Part shown: one piece after another, positions 45,997-54,331 of the stretch
Layout of the letters: each line of letters starts with the position of its first letter
Position numbering within the stretch: position 1 is the first letter of the stretch
Source of the DNA: Pedobacter cryotolerans
GTDB lineage: Bacteria; Bacteroidota; Bacteroidia; Sphingobacteriales; Sphingobacteriaceae
Assembly (NCBI RefSeq): GCF_005116475.1
Contig: NZ_SWBO01000006.1
Span: forward strand, 124,307 to 188,306
Length of the DNA stretch: 64,000 nucleotides
Direction: 5' to 3'
The notes under the pieces: generated by a model
The model's database searches: none
Told to the model about the DNA's origin: nothing
Seen by the model: only the letters and a program-made list of their open reading frames with translations
Program-made: the position numbers and the translations under genes

Positions 45997-47004
45997 ATGA
46001 CAGAAAATATTTTAAATCAAAAAAAAATCCTTTTCATAGGCGTTAAGTTTTACCATTATCATCAAGAGGTTATTCACAAGTTAACTAAAGATTATTGTTC
46101 ATCTGTTACTTATTTCCCAGAAAGAGATACATCCATTAAATATGGCATAGTAAACAGGCTAGCGCCAAATATGTTAGAAAGCTATCAGGAATATTATTAT
46201 AAAAAAATCTTATCAAAAATTAAAGAGAAGAAATTTGATTATTTTTTAGTTATCCGAGGCTTTCAGATGCCACTATGGTTTGTTCAAAAAGTAAAAGAAT
46301 TAAATCCAGGTCTTAAAACAATTAACTACCAATGGGATTCTAATACTAATAGTCCTTTTATTGACGTAGATTCTAAAATTAATATCTTGCCAGAATTCGA
46401 TGCGAAATTTTCATTTGATTATAAAGATGTTAAAGAGCATGATGATATAGAATATTGCCCCATTTTTTATACCGACGAAATTAAGAAAATTGGCATGGCT
46501 CCAAGACCAGCTGATTATGAATATGATTTATTTTACTTTGGTTCTTACCTACCAGAAAGATACAAGGGATTACTAAGGTTTATTGAATACGCTGAACAAA
46601 ATAATATCAGGCTAAAAACATATTTCTATATGCCAATAAGATATTATTTAATTGAAAGGCTTAAAGGTGCTAAAATTGATTGGAAGCTAATTAAATTTAA
46701 GCCAATGAACCGTAAAGAATATATCAATTTGTTCTTGAAATCTAAGGCCATAGTAGACGTTAGTAATGAAAAGCAAACAGGAATGGCAATGAGAGTAATT
46801 GATGTGCTAGGTTCTGGTAAAAAGCTTGTAACAACTAATAAATGGATAAAAAATGATGAAATTTATGACGAAAAACAAATTCACATCATAGATATCAACA
46901 ACATTGAAATCCCAAAATATTTTTTACTTGATCAAACAGTTCATCAGCCAAAAGAGATCTCAAATCTCGATAATTGGATTAGAAAAATTTTTGCTATTGA
47001 CTAA
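45997..47004 (+). CDS. Putative glycosyltransferase (GT-B-like)
   Basis: A 335-aa protein resembling uncharacterised lipopolysaccharide biosynthesis proteins. It opens with KKILFIGVKFYHYHQEVIHKL and has YDLFYFGSYLPERYKGLLRFI (about 171-191), then the C-terminal KAIVDVSNEKQTGMAMRVID and VLGSGKKLVTTNKWIKND, the place where GT-B enzymes bind the nucleotide sugar. No signal peptide or membrane helix. It lies 155 bases after the epimerase gene and its stop is separated by a single base from the stop of the convergent GMC oxidoreductase. Enzyme class likely, donor and acceptor unknown. Confidence 0.7.
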   Translation: MTENILNQKKILFIGVKFYHYHQEVIHKLTKDYCSSVTYFPERDTSIKYGIVNRLAPNMLESYQEYYYKKILSKIKEKKFDYFLVIRGFQMPLWFVQKVKELNPGLKTINYQWDSNTNSPFIDVDSKINILPEFDAKFSFDYKDVKEHDDIEYCPIFYTDEIKKIGMAPRPADYEYDLFYFGSYLPERYKGLLRFIEYAEQNNIRLKTYFYMPIRYYLIERLKGAKIDWKLIKFKPMNRKEYINLFLKSKAIVDVSNEKQTGMAMRVIDVLGSGKKLVTTNKWIKNDEIYDEKQIHIIDINNIEIPKYFLLDQTVHQPKEISNLDNWIRKIFAID

Positions 47005-47005
47005 A

Positions 47006-48700
47006 TTACATCGGATAATTTTTTATTGATTTGATAGCAAAATCACAAGCTCTTGCTGTTAAAGCCATATAAGTTAATGAAGGGTTTTGGCAAGATGAAG
47101 AAGTCATACAGCTTCCATCTGTAATGAACACATTTTTCACCTCATGCATTTGGTTAAATTGATTGAGCACGGATGTTTTAGGATTACGCCCCATTCTTAC
47201 CGTACCCATTTCATGCACGGTAGAGCCACCAGGCTTATGATAATTAAAGGTTTCTATATTAATAAACCCTGCATCCTTTAGTATTTTGCCAGCAGTTTCT
47301 TTGATGTCCTCCATCATAGCAGCTTCATTTTCTTTAAATGCAAAATTGATATTCACCGTTGGTAATCCCCATTGATCTAATTTAGTATAGTCTAAATTTA
47401 CTTGATTATCATAATAAGGCAAACATTCGCCCCAGCCACCCATCCAAACTGTCCATGGCCCAGGCTTGGTCAATTGCTCCTTAAAATCTTTTCCAAAACC
47501 CGGTAAATTATACGAACGGTCTTGCCACTCTTGTCGCTCGCCATGGCCTTGTAAATTATAGCCACGTAAAAAAGGCAATTCAGACTTTTCGTTTTTTAAA
47601 TTTCTATACCTCGGGATTAAAAATCCAGCTGGCCTTCTACCTTTATAATATTTATCTAAATAACCTGTATGTACCCCATAAGCACCAGCTGAAGAATGGT
47701 GATCCATTAAGTTATGTCCAATTTGTAAACTATCATTGCCTAAACCATTCGGAAATCTTTCAGATTTAGAATTTAATAAAATAGCTGCACTTGCAATGGT
47801 TGAAGCATTTAAAAATATGATTTTGGCATAAAAAGTGAATACCTCATGCGTTAACGTATCAATTACAACCACACCAGTAGCTTTTTTCAATTCGTCATCA
47901 TAAATAATTTCTTTTACAATAGAGTTAGGGCGAAGCGTTAAATTACCAGTTGCTTCAGCAGCTGGTAAGGTAGAGCTATTGCTACTAAAATAGCCTCCGA
48001 ATGGACAACCTCTGGTACATAAATTACGATTTTGGCAAGGACCTCTTCCATCCCAACCTTTAGTTAAATTGGCTACTCTTGCTATGGTTAACACTTTGTC
48101 ACTATTTTTTTGAACCGAAAGCTTTAAATGGTTTTCGATACAGTTCAGTTCCATGGGCGGTAAAAACTTTCCATCTGGTAACTGACTTAAGTTTTCTTTC
48201 TGACCACTCACACCAATAAATTCCTCAACATAATCATACCAAGGAGCCAAATCTTTATACCGAATGGGCCAATCTACCCCATGCCCATCTTTTAAATTAG
48301 CTTCAAAATCTAAATCGCTTAACCTATAACATTGCCTACCCCACACTAGCGATCTTCCCCCTACTTGATAGCCTCTAATCCAATTGAATGACTTTTCTTG
48401 CTGATAGGGATGATCGCTATCACTTGCATAAAAATGCTGGTCGCCGGCATCAGAAACAAAGCTTTGTACTGGATTTTGATCCATATCTGTTTTAGTATGG
48501 TGCAATCCATTATTAAAATCCCAAGGATTAAGATTTGCGGTAGGATAATCTCTGATATGTACCACATCCCTACCTCTTTCTAAAACTATTGTTTTTAAGC
48601 CTTTTTGGCACAGTTCTTTAGCAGCCCATCCTCCACTAATACCAGAACCAATCACAATGGCATCAAATGTAGTATTAGAATTGCTTGGTGTATCTTGCAT
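47006..48700 (-). CDS. GMC family FAD oxidoreductase (gluconate-dehydrogenase-like large subunit)
   Basis: A 564-aa flavoprotein. The ATG at 48700 is two bases after the small-subunit stop; a GTG further up (48718) would overlap that gene. The FAD-binding motif is AIVIGSGISGGWAAKEL (about 14-30, as DAIVIGSG), a Cys-rich patch NRNLCTRGCPFGGYFSS lies near 225-241, and the C-terminus has HEMGTVRMGRNP and SCQNPSLTYMALTARA, the GMC_oxred_C region with the usual His/Asn environment. Members oxidise alcohol groups of sugars or polyols and pass electrons to a cytochrome or other acceptor. With its partner at 48703 it forms a probable periplasmic complex. Substrate unknown; no cytochrome gene is present here. 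Confidence 0.9.
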   Translation of the reverse strand: MQDTPSNSNTTFDAIVIGSGISGGWAAKELCQKGLKTIVLERGRDVVHIRDYPTANLNPWDFNNGLHHTKTDMDQNPVQSFVSDAGDQHFYASDSDHPYQQEKSFNWIRGYQVGGRSLVWGRQCYRLSDLDFEANLKDGHGVDWPIRYKDLAPWYDYVEEFIGVSGQKENLSQLPDGKFLPPMELNCIENHLKLSVQKNSDKVLTIARVANLTKGWDGRGPCQNRNLCTRGCPFGGYFSSNSSTLPAAEATGNLTLRPNSIVKEIIYDDELKKATGVVVIDTLTHEVFTFYAKIIFLNASTIASAAILLNSKSERFPNGLGNDSLQIGHNLMDHHSSAGAYGVHTGYLDKYYKGRRPAGFLIPRYRNLKNEKSELPFLRGYNLQGHGERQEWQDRSYNLPGFGKDFKEQLTKPGPWTVWMGGWGECLPYYDNQVNLDYTKLDQWGLPTVNINFAFKENEAAMMEDIKETAGKILKDAGFINIETFNYHKPGGSTVHEMGTVRMGRNPKTSVLNQFNQMHEVKNVFITDGSCMTSSSCQNPSLTYMALTARACDFAIKSIKNYPM

Positions 48701-48702
48701 AA

Positions 48703-49278
48703 TTATTTGGTTGCCCACGATTTTTGATTAGGTTGTAATGGCAAACATGGTTGATAGACTTTCGGAATAAAATCATAAGCCAAACCTTTGGTAGCACCTT
48801 GATAAGACATACAATAACCTTGTACCGTTAAGGACTTTAGCTGAAAAATAAAAGCTAATCCGAATAGCTTCATATTTACCTTATTTAAAATATTATACCG
48901 ATAGGTATCTTTTTGCTCGAAATAATTTAAGGTCTCAATTTTTTGTGTTAGCGTACAATCTGTAAATGCCAAATCGTAGTTCGAATAGCAGTATTGCTCT
49001 AAATCTTGTAAACCAATTATAAAATTATTCTGATCTTCTTTACCTGTGCAGTTAGTGATAATATTAATGATAAAATCTTGTACGTTTGCTGCTTTAGCCC
49101 CAGGTGTATGAGTAGCAGGAATAATAGTTTCCGCCAATTCTGCAATTAAGTCTTTATAATCGCTTAACAAGTATATTGCTGGCTTTTTTTTTAAATTATA
49201 AAATTTATACCCACCAACACCTATGGTTGTAAAAACACTAAAAATGAAGATATTTTTTAAGGCTTTTCTTCTATTCAC
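48703..49278 (-). CDS. Gluconate 2-dehydrogenase subunit 3 family protein
   Basis: A 191-aa small subunit with an N-terminal twin-arginine-like signal (NRRKALKNIFIFSVFTTIGVGG, residues 2-23). The family core follows: DLIAELAETIIPATHTPGAKAANVQDFI (about 42-69), with the conserved ETIIPxTxTPGA text. In characterised complexes this subunit carries the export signal and brings the folded flavoprotein out through Tat. It is directly upstream of the GMC gene, supporting that role. The absence of a cytochrome c subunit means electrons must leave by another route. Confidence 0.88.
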   Translation of the reverse strand: MNRRKALKNIFIFSVFTTIGVGGYKFYNLKKKPAIYLLSDYKDLIAELAETIIPATHTPGAKAANVQDFIINIITNCTGKEDQNNFIIGLQDLEQYCYSNYDLAFTDCTLTQKIETLNYFEQKDTYRYNILNKVNMKLFGLAFIFQLKSLTVQGYCMSYQGATKGLAYDFIPKVYQPCLPLQPNQKSWATK

Positions 49279-49401
49279 TTAAATCATTAATTAAATTAGT
49301 TAAATTTACCACATTATTAATTAAAAAGTTTTCTTTCAGCGAAAAAATTTAAATAAAAACACATATTATCTAAATTTCAGCATTATTCATCCCTAACTTT
49401 A

Positions 49402-50760
49402 ATGAGTTTAACTTCTAAACTAAAAAACATACATTTTTTATCTTTAATGGGAACAGGTGGAATGTCTGTGCTCACTTTTTTTTTCACTGCTATTTTATAT
49501 AGGTCGTTAAACATTAAAGAAATAGGAATTTGGTTTTTTTTCCAAACATCTTTATCGTTTTTGGACACTTTTAGGCAAGGTTTTTTAACAACCGCATTTA
49601 TCAAATTTTATTCTGGTTCTACAAAAGAAAGAGGAAAAGAAGTGATTGGATCTACTTGGATTATTGCTTCAATAATAACTCTGGTTATGGTTGTTATTAA
49701 CTTACCTTTATTGTTTTTTTTAAACTATTTTACTGATGAAAGTTTAAACTACTTCTTTAAATACTTCTCTTTAAATCTGGTTTGTTCATTACCCATGATT
49801 ATAGCGATGTGTATCACACAAAGTGAATTAAGGTTTGACCGATTATTATATATAAAGGTTGTGCAAGTTACTCTGTTAATATTTGTTGTTTTAGGATTAA
49901 TATTTTTTAAACAAAATAATTTGCAAAATTTAATGATGGCTAATGTTTTTGCAACAGCAACCACGAGCCTATTTACAATTATAACTGGATGGTCTGGAAT
50001 AAGAATGTTTTTTTCTAAAAGCAAATCTTGCATTAAGGAACTTTTTAATTTTGGAAAGTATACCGTAGGCACCTCAATTAGTAGCAATTTATTTGGTATT
50101 ACAGACACTTTTATTATTAATTTCATGCTTGGCCCTTCTGCTATTGCTGTTTACAATCTAGGGCGAAGATTAATGGAAGTTGTAGAAATACCAATAAGAA
50201 GTTTCGTTGCTACCGCTTTGCCGTCACTTTCCAAAGCCTATAATGATAATGATAAATCAGAAGTGATTAAGATTATGAAAAAATATATAGGCATCATTAC
50301 TATTGGTTTAATTCCAGCATTAATTATTGCTATTATCTTTGTTGATTTTGCCTTAGGAATTATTGGTGGAGGACAATATCAAGGTACACCTGAGGGTGAA
50401 ATGGCGGCGAATGTCTTTAGACTCTCAGCGTTATTCGCATTACTTTATCCAGCAGATCGTTTTATGAGTGTTACTTTAGACGCTATACATATGCCTCAAA
50501 TTAATTTTATGAAAGTAATTGTTATGCTAGTTCTTAGCATTGCAGCGGATTTTGTTGGCATTGGCATTTTTGGAAATGTTTATGGCATAGTGATTGCATC
50601 AATTGTACCTACTACTGTGGCTATTTTAATCTCAAAACATTATATACAAAAAGATTATTTGAGATTTTCATTACTTAACAGTTATAATTCAGGATTCAAT
50701 GAGTTAAAATTAATTTGGCTAAATTTTTTTAAAAAAAAGTCTAAAACTACAAGATTTTAA
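49402..50760 (+). CDS. Polysaccharide flippase, Wzx/MATE-like (polysaccharide biosynthesis protein)
   Basis: A 452-aa integral membrane protein with about 12 hydrophobic helices spread over its whole length. The opening KLKNIHFLSLMGTGGMSVLTFFFTAILYRSLNIKEIGIW resembles the N-terminus of Wzx-type flippases, and the second half repeats the pattern (FGKYTVGTSISSNLFGITD at about 213-231). Flippases of this class move lipid-linked oligosaccharide units across the inner membrane. Its place in the locus, together with the Wzy-like and Wzc-like genes at the right end, supports a Wzx/Wzy-dependent pathway. It could also move another lipid-linked substrate. Confidence 0.87.
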   Translation: MSLTSKLKNIHFLSLMGTGGMSVLTFFFTAILYRSLNIKEIGIWFFFQTSLSFLDTFRQGFLTTAFIKFYSGSTKERGKEVIGSTWIIASIITLVMVVINLPLLFFLNYFTDESLNYFFKYFSLNLVCSLPMIIAMCITQSELRFDRLLYIKVVQVTLLIFVVLGLIFFKQNNLQNLMMANVFATATTSLFTIITGWSGIRMFFSKSKSCIKELFNFGKYTVGTSISSNLFGITDTFIINFMLGPSAIAVYNLGRRLMEVVEIPIRSFVATALPSLSKAYNDNDKSEVIKIMKKYIGIITIGLIPALIIAIIFVDFALGIIGGGQYQGTPEGEMAANVFRLSALFALLYPADRFMSVTLDAIHMPQINFMKVIVMLVLSIAADFVGIGIFGNVYGIVIASIVPTTVAILISKHYIQKDYLRFSLLNSYNSGFNELKLIWLNFFKKKSKTTRF

Positions 50761-51219
50761 TAAAATATATCTAACAATCATCCTACTTATATTTCTTTCT
50801 CGAAAATCTTTATTTCCAGCAAGTATGTTGATTAATGTAAAAGGATAAATGATTTTTCTGGTTTATGATTAATATTTAGCATTTATTATTTCTCTTTTTT
50901 TAGAAAACCTCTTATTAATTTAAAGCAATCCATTTATATTTCATCTAGTATTTAATATTAACGATGCTTTTATAGTTTATTACAAATACAATTTTGCTAT
51001 TTATCCACTTTTAAGTAAAGCTCAAGACTAAGTAAATTTTTGCTTTATAGTTAAATATAAATTACATTTGCATTTGGAAATTAATGATAAGTAAATATTT
51101 AACTTATCATTAATTATTTTCATTGTATTACGCACCAAATTAAACTTTATACGGTTATAAACTTGTAATAACTTGTTTGCAGGAATACTACAAAATGTGA
51201 ATGCTTCATATTGAACATA
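50761..51219. other. Long AT-rich leader region of the acyl-decoration operon
   Basis: About 460 bases without a gene between the flippase and the FkbH-like gene. It contains a full Bacteroidota promoter (51039-51070) and about 140 bases of predicted leader. No strong hairpin or riboswitch-like structure was noticed. Confidence 0.6.
51039..51070 (+). promoter_or_regulatory. Bacteroidota-type promoter of the FkbH operon
   Basis: TTTG at 51039-51042 and TACATTTG at 51063-51070, 20 bases apart, match both elements of the established Bacteroidota housekeeping promoter (TTTG, 19-21 bp, TAnnTTTG). The predicted start point lies near 51077, leaving a leader of about 140 bases before the ATG at 51220. 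Confidence 0.75.
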
Positions 51220-52941
51220 ATGGATTTTAGAGAACTAAAAAAGAATTTAAAAAAAGATCATTCATCATTTCCCACTCTAAAAGTCGCATTATTAGGAGAT
51301 TCTGCAACACAATTTCTAGCTACCGCTATTAAGGGGATGGGATATGAAAGAGGATATCATATTAATTTATTTGAGGCGGAATTTAATCAGGTTGAACGAC
51401 AGGTTTTAGATCAAACTTCGGACTTAAATGAATTCGATGCAGATTACGTTATTATCTTTCAATCTACACATAAACTTATTGAAAAATACAGTAGTACAGT
51501 ATTAACTGAACAATCTAATCTTTGTAATGAGAGATTAGATTTTATTAAAGTGATTTGTAATAATGTAAAGGGAAGAATTATTTACTATAACTATCCAGAA
51601 ATTGAAGATACAGTTTTTGGGAGTTATGCTAATAGCGTGAGTTCTTCATTCACTTATCAACTTCGTAAGTTAAATTTTGAGTTAATGAATTTAGCTCAAG
51701 AACGATCAAATTTATTTATTTGTGATTTACAAAGTCTGCAAAGTAAATATGGAAGAGATTTGATGTTTAATAGCAGTGTCTATATTAATACTGAAATGTT
51801 GTTAAGTATTGATATTTTACCCCATGTATCATCTAGAACATTGGATATTATTTCTGCAATTGAAGGAAAATTCAAAAAGTGTTTGATAGTAGACCTTGAC
51901 AATACGATGTGGGGAGGAATTGTTGGTGATGATGGGTGGGAAAATATTCAAATTGGACATGGATTAGGGATAGGTAAAGCTTTTACAGAATTTCAACAAT
52001 GGATTAAAAAACTAAAAAATAGAGGAATCATTATTGCAATCTGCAGTAAAAATGATGAAGATAAAGCTAAAGCACCATTCGAATTAAATCCTGAGATGAT
52101 TTTGAAAATGGATGATATCACTGTTTTTATTGCCAACTGGGAAAACAAAGCTGATAACATCAGAAAGATACAGAATATTCTAAATATTGGATTTGATTCT
52201 ATGGTTTTTCTAGATGATAATCCCTTCGAAAGAAATATTGTGAGAGAACATGTTCCTGGAGTAACTGTACCTGAACTACCTGAGGATCCAGGAGATTACT
52301 TAGAATATCTTTACTCATTAAATTTATTTGAAACTGCTTCCTATTCTACTGCTGATCTTGAAAGGACAAAACAATACCAAGTTGAAAATGAAAGAGTTCA
52401 ACTTCTTCAAAGTTTCACCAATGAGTCTGATTTTTTAAAGTCTTTAAATATGGTATCAGCTGTTAAAGGTTTTAACTCTTTTAACAAACTCAGGGTAGCA
52501 CAATTATCTCAAAGAAGTAACCAGTTTAATTTAAGAACTATTCGCTATACTGAAGCGGAAATCGAAGCTTTATCTCTTGATAATGATTATGCTTGCTTTT
52601 CATTTACTTTAGAGGATAAGTTTGGAGATAACGGATTGATATGCATTATTATCCTTAAAAAAGATAATCGTGAAACTTTATTTATAGAAAGTTGGTTTAT
52701 GAGCTGTAGAGTTTTGAAACGGGGCATGGAAGATTTTACATTAGGAGTTCTTGTGAATTATGCAAAAGCCAATGGTTTTAAAAAAATTATTGGTGAGTAT
52801 TTGCCAACCGCTAAAAATCAAATGGTTGCAGAACACTATTCTAAATTAGGTTTTAATACCTTAATAGGATCTGAAAACAATCAGTATGAACTATATGTTA
52901 ATGATTTTATAAGTAGAGAGCATTTTATAACTGAACATTAA
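51220..52941 (+). CDS. FkbH-like HAD-IIIC phosphatase/acyltransferase
   Basis: A 573-aa protein of the FkbH family. I start at the ATG at 51220 (MDFRELKKNL). Residues 1-215 form an SGNH-like N-terminal region (VALLGDSATQFLATAI). The HAD domain follows with the DxDxT motif VDLDNTMWGG (Asp225 and Asp227) and LDDNPFERNIVREHVPGV. The C-terminal 140 residues look like a GNAT-type domain (RVAQLSQRSNQFNLRT ... ANGFKKIIGEYLPTAKNQ). Known FkbH enzymes take a glyceryl unit from 1,3-bisphosphoglycerate, remove phosphate and load it on an ACP. The ACP gene follows after ten bases. It begins a six-gene cassette ending at 56687. Confidence 0.88.
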   Translation: MDFRELKKNLKKDHSSFPTLKVALLGDSATQFLATAIKGMGYERGYHINLFEAEFNQVERQVLDQTSDLNEFDADYVIIFQSTHKLIEKYSSTVLTEQSNLCNERLDFIKVICNNVKGRIIYYNYPEIEDTVFGSYANSVSSSFTYQLRKLNFELMNLAQERSNLFICDLQSLQSKYGRDLMFNSSVYINTEMLLSIDILPHVSSRTLDIISAIEGKFKKCLIVDLDNTMWGGIVGDDGWENIQIGHGLGIGKAFTEFQQWIKKLKNRGIIIAICSKNDEDKAKAPFELNPEMILKMDDITVFIANWENKADNIRKIQNILNIGFDSMVFLDDNPFERNIVREHVPGVTVPELPEDPGDYLEYLYSLNLFETASYSTADLERTKQYQVENERVQLLQSFTNESDFLKSLNMVSAVKGFNSFNKLRVAQLSQRSNQFNLRTIRYTEAEIEALSLDNDYACFSFTLEDKFGDNGLICIIILKKDNRETLFIESWFMSCRVLKRGMEDFTLGVLVNYAKANGFKKIIGEYLPTAKNQMVAEHYSKLGFNTLIGSENNQYELYVNDFISREHFITEH

Positions 52942-52951
52942 GAAAATATTT

Positions 52952-53197
52952 ATGAACAACAATGAGATTTTAGAAAAAGTAAAAGAAATTTTTAGAGACA
53001 TCTTAGATAATGATGAAATTGAATTAACATTTGAAACTAGTGCGAACGATGTTGAAGACTGGGACTCTTTAACACATATTCAACTTATTGTAGCTATAGA
53101 GAAAAGTTTGAAGATAAAATTTACTTCGAAAGAAATTTTATCTTGGAGCAATGTAGGTGAAATGATTGAATGTATCCAAACTAAAAAAAGTGCTTAA
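52952..53197 (+). CDS. Free acyl carrier protein
   Basis: An 81-aa carrier protein. Ser39 in EDWDSLTHIQLIVAIEKS is the phosphopantetheine site, and the rest is four-helix and acidic, as usual for ACPs. It differs from the fatty-acid ACP motif (DSL with preceding GxDS) in having WDSL, as in the specialised ACPs that partner FkbH proteins. Probably charged by the FkbH-like enzyme just upstream and processed by the MaoC-like and SDR enzymes that follow. Its 3' end overlaps the next gene. Confidence 0.9.
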   Translation: MNNNEILEKVKEIFRDILDNDEIELTFETSANDVEDWDSLTHIQLIVAIEKSLKIKFTSKEILSWSNVGEMIECIQTKKSA

Positions 53198-53585
53198 AGT
53201 AAATGATAAATTTGAGATGTCATTTTTTGTTTCTAATGACATTTACATAGGTTTTTTAGATTTATTTAAAGACAAAAACCCTCTTCATACTAATGAACAT
53301 TTTGCAATAGACAAAGGGTTCGATGGAAAAGTAATGCATGGCAATATTTTAAATGGTTTTATATCTTATTTTATTGGAGAATGTTTACCTACTAAAAATG
53401 TAATCATTCATACACAAGAGATACAATATAAAAACCCAGTTTATTTAAATGATGAAATTTTTTTCTCTGCTATTGTTAGTGAAGTAATTGAATCTGTTAA
53501 TGTAATTCAGTTTAAATTCTCATTCAAAAATAGCTCATCTAAAATTGTCGCTAAAGGTAAGATACAAATTGGAATATTTATATGA
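53190..53585 (+). CDS. MaoC-like hot-dog dehydratase or thioesterase
   Basis: A single hot-dog domain protein of about 131 aa. The start is uncertain: I choose a GTG at 53190, which overlaps the ACP stop by eight bases and begins right at the usual MaoC N-terminus (LKVNDKFEMSFFVSNDIYIGFL). A TTG at 53166 or an ATG at 53217 are the alternatives; the ATG would cut the domain. The family signature is KNPLHTNEHFA (acid residue plus His) followed by KVMHGNILNGFISYFIGE. MaoC enzymes hydrate or dehydrate acyl thioesters. Position between the ACP and the SDR suggests it acts on the ACP-bound chain. Confidence 0.82.
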   Translation: MLKVNDKFEMSFFVSNDIYIGFLDLFKDKNPLHTNEHFAIDKGFDGKVMHGNILNGFISYFIGECLPTKNVIIHTQEIQYKNPVYLNDEIFFSAIVSEVIESVNVIQFKFSFKNSSSKIVAKGKIQIGIFI

Positions 53586-54304
53586 ATGTGCTTATTACAG
53601 GGGGGGCATCAGGGCTAGGAGAGGCCATAACACGATTAATAGCTTCTAAACCAGAATTTAAAATCTATTTTACATATGCTAATTCAAAAGATAGGGCATT
53701 AAAAATTGAAGAAAATTTTTCTAATGTTACTAGCATAAAATGCGATTTTAATGTAGATGAGGAAGTTAATCGATTAGTAGATTCTTTACCTAACCTAGAT
53801 ATAGATATTTTAATTAATAATGCATATAACGGTCAATTCTTAGATTCTTATTTTCATAAAACAAATGAAAACGATTTTTTAGGTTCATTTCGCGTGAATA
53901 TTTTACCAACAATAAAAATTACCCAAGCCTCCATATCTATCTTTCGCAAAAAGAAATTCGGCAAAATTATTACCGTTCTAACAGCAGCATTAGTAAATAA
54001 TCCACCAATTGGATCATCAATATATGTAGCTAACAAAGCGTATTTGATGCAGTTATCAAAGATATGGGCAACTGAAAATATAAAATTCAATATTTGTGCC
54101 AATACAGTCTCACCTGCATTTATGCTGACTAAATTTACTGAATCAATAGATGATCGTATTGTAGAACAGATAGTAGCAACTCACCCACTCAAGCGTTTAT
54201 TAACTACCAATGAAGTGGCAGAGAGCGTACTTTTTCTAATAAATTCTAATCAGCATGTTAATGGAATTGATTTACTAATAAATTCTGGAGTAAACATTAA
54301 ATAA
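53582..54304 (+). CDS. SDR family oxidoreductase, FabG-like
   Basis: A 240-aa classical short-chain dehydrogenase. The NAD(P) motif is VLITGGASGLGEAIT (3-17), the structural NNA motif is LINNAYNGQ (about 78-86), and the catalytic Tyr/Lys are in SSIYVANKAYLMQL (about 141-154). The C-terminal GIDLLINSGVNIK tail is FabG-like. The ATG overlaps the upstream stop by four bases (ATGA). In this cassette it would reduce a 3-oxo or 2-oxo acyl-ACP or oxidise a hydroxyl group. The exact substrate is inferred from neighbours only. Confidence 0.87.
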   Translation: MNVLITGGASGLGEAITRLIASKPEFKIYFTYANSKDRALKIEENFSNVTSIKCDFNVDEEVNRLVDSLPNLDIDILINNAYNGQFLDSYFHKTNENDFLGSFRVNILPTIKITQASISIFRKKKFGKIITVLTAALVNNPPIGSSIYVANKAYLMQLSKIWATENIKFNICANTVSPAFMLTKFTESIDDRIVEQIVATHPLKRLLTTNEVAESVLFLINSNQHVNGIDLLINSGVNIK

Positions 54305-54331
54305 GCATTTATTCAATCATATCAACCTAAA

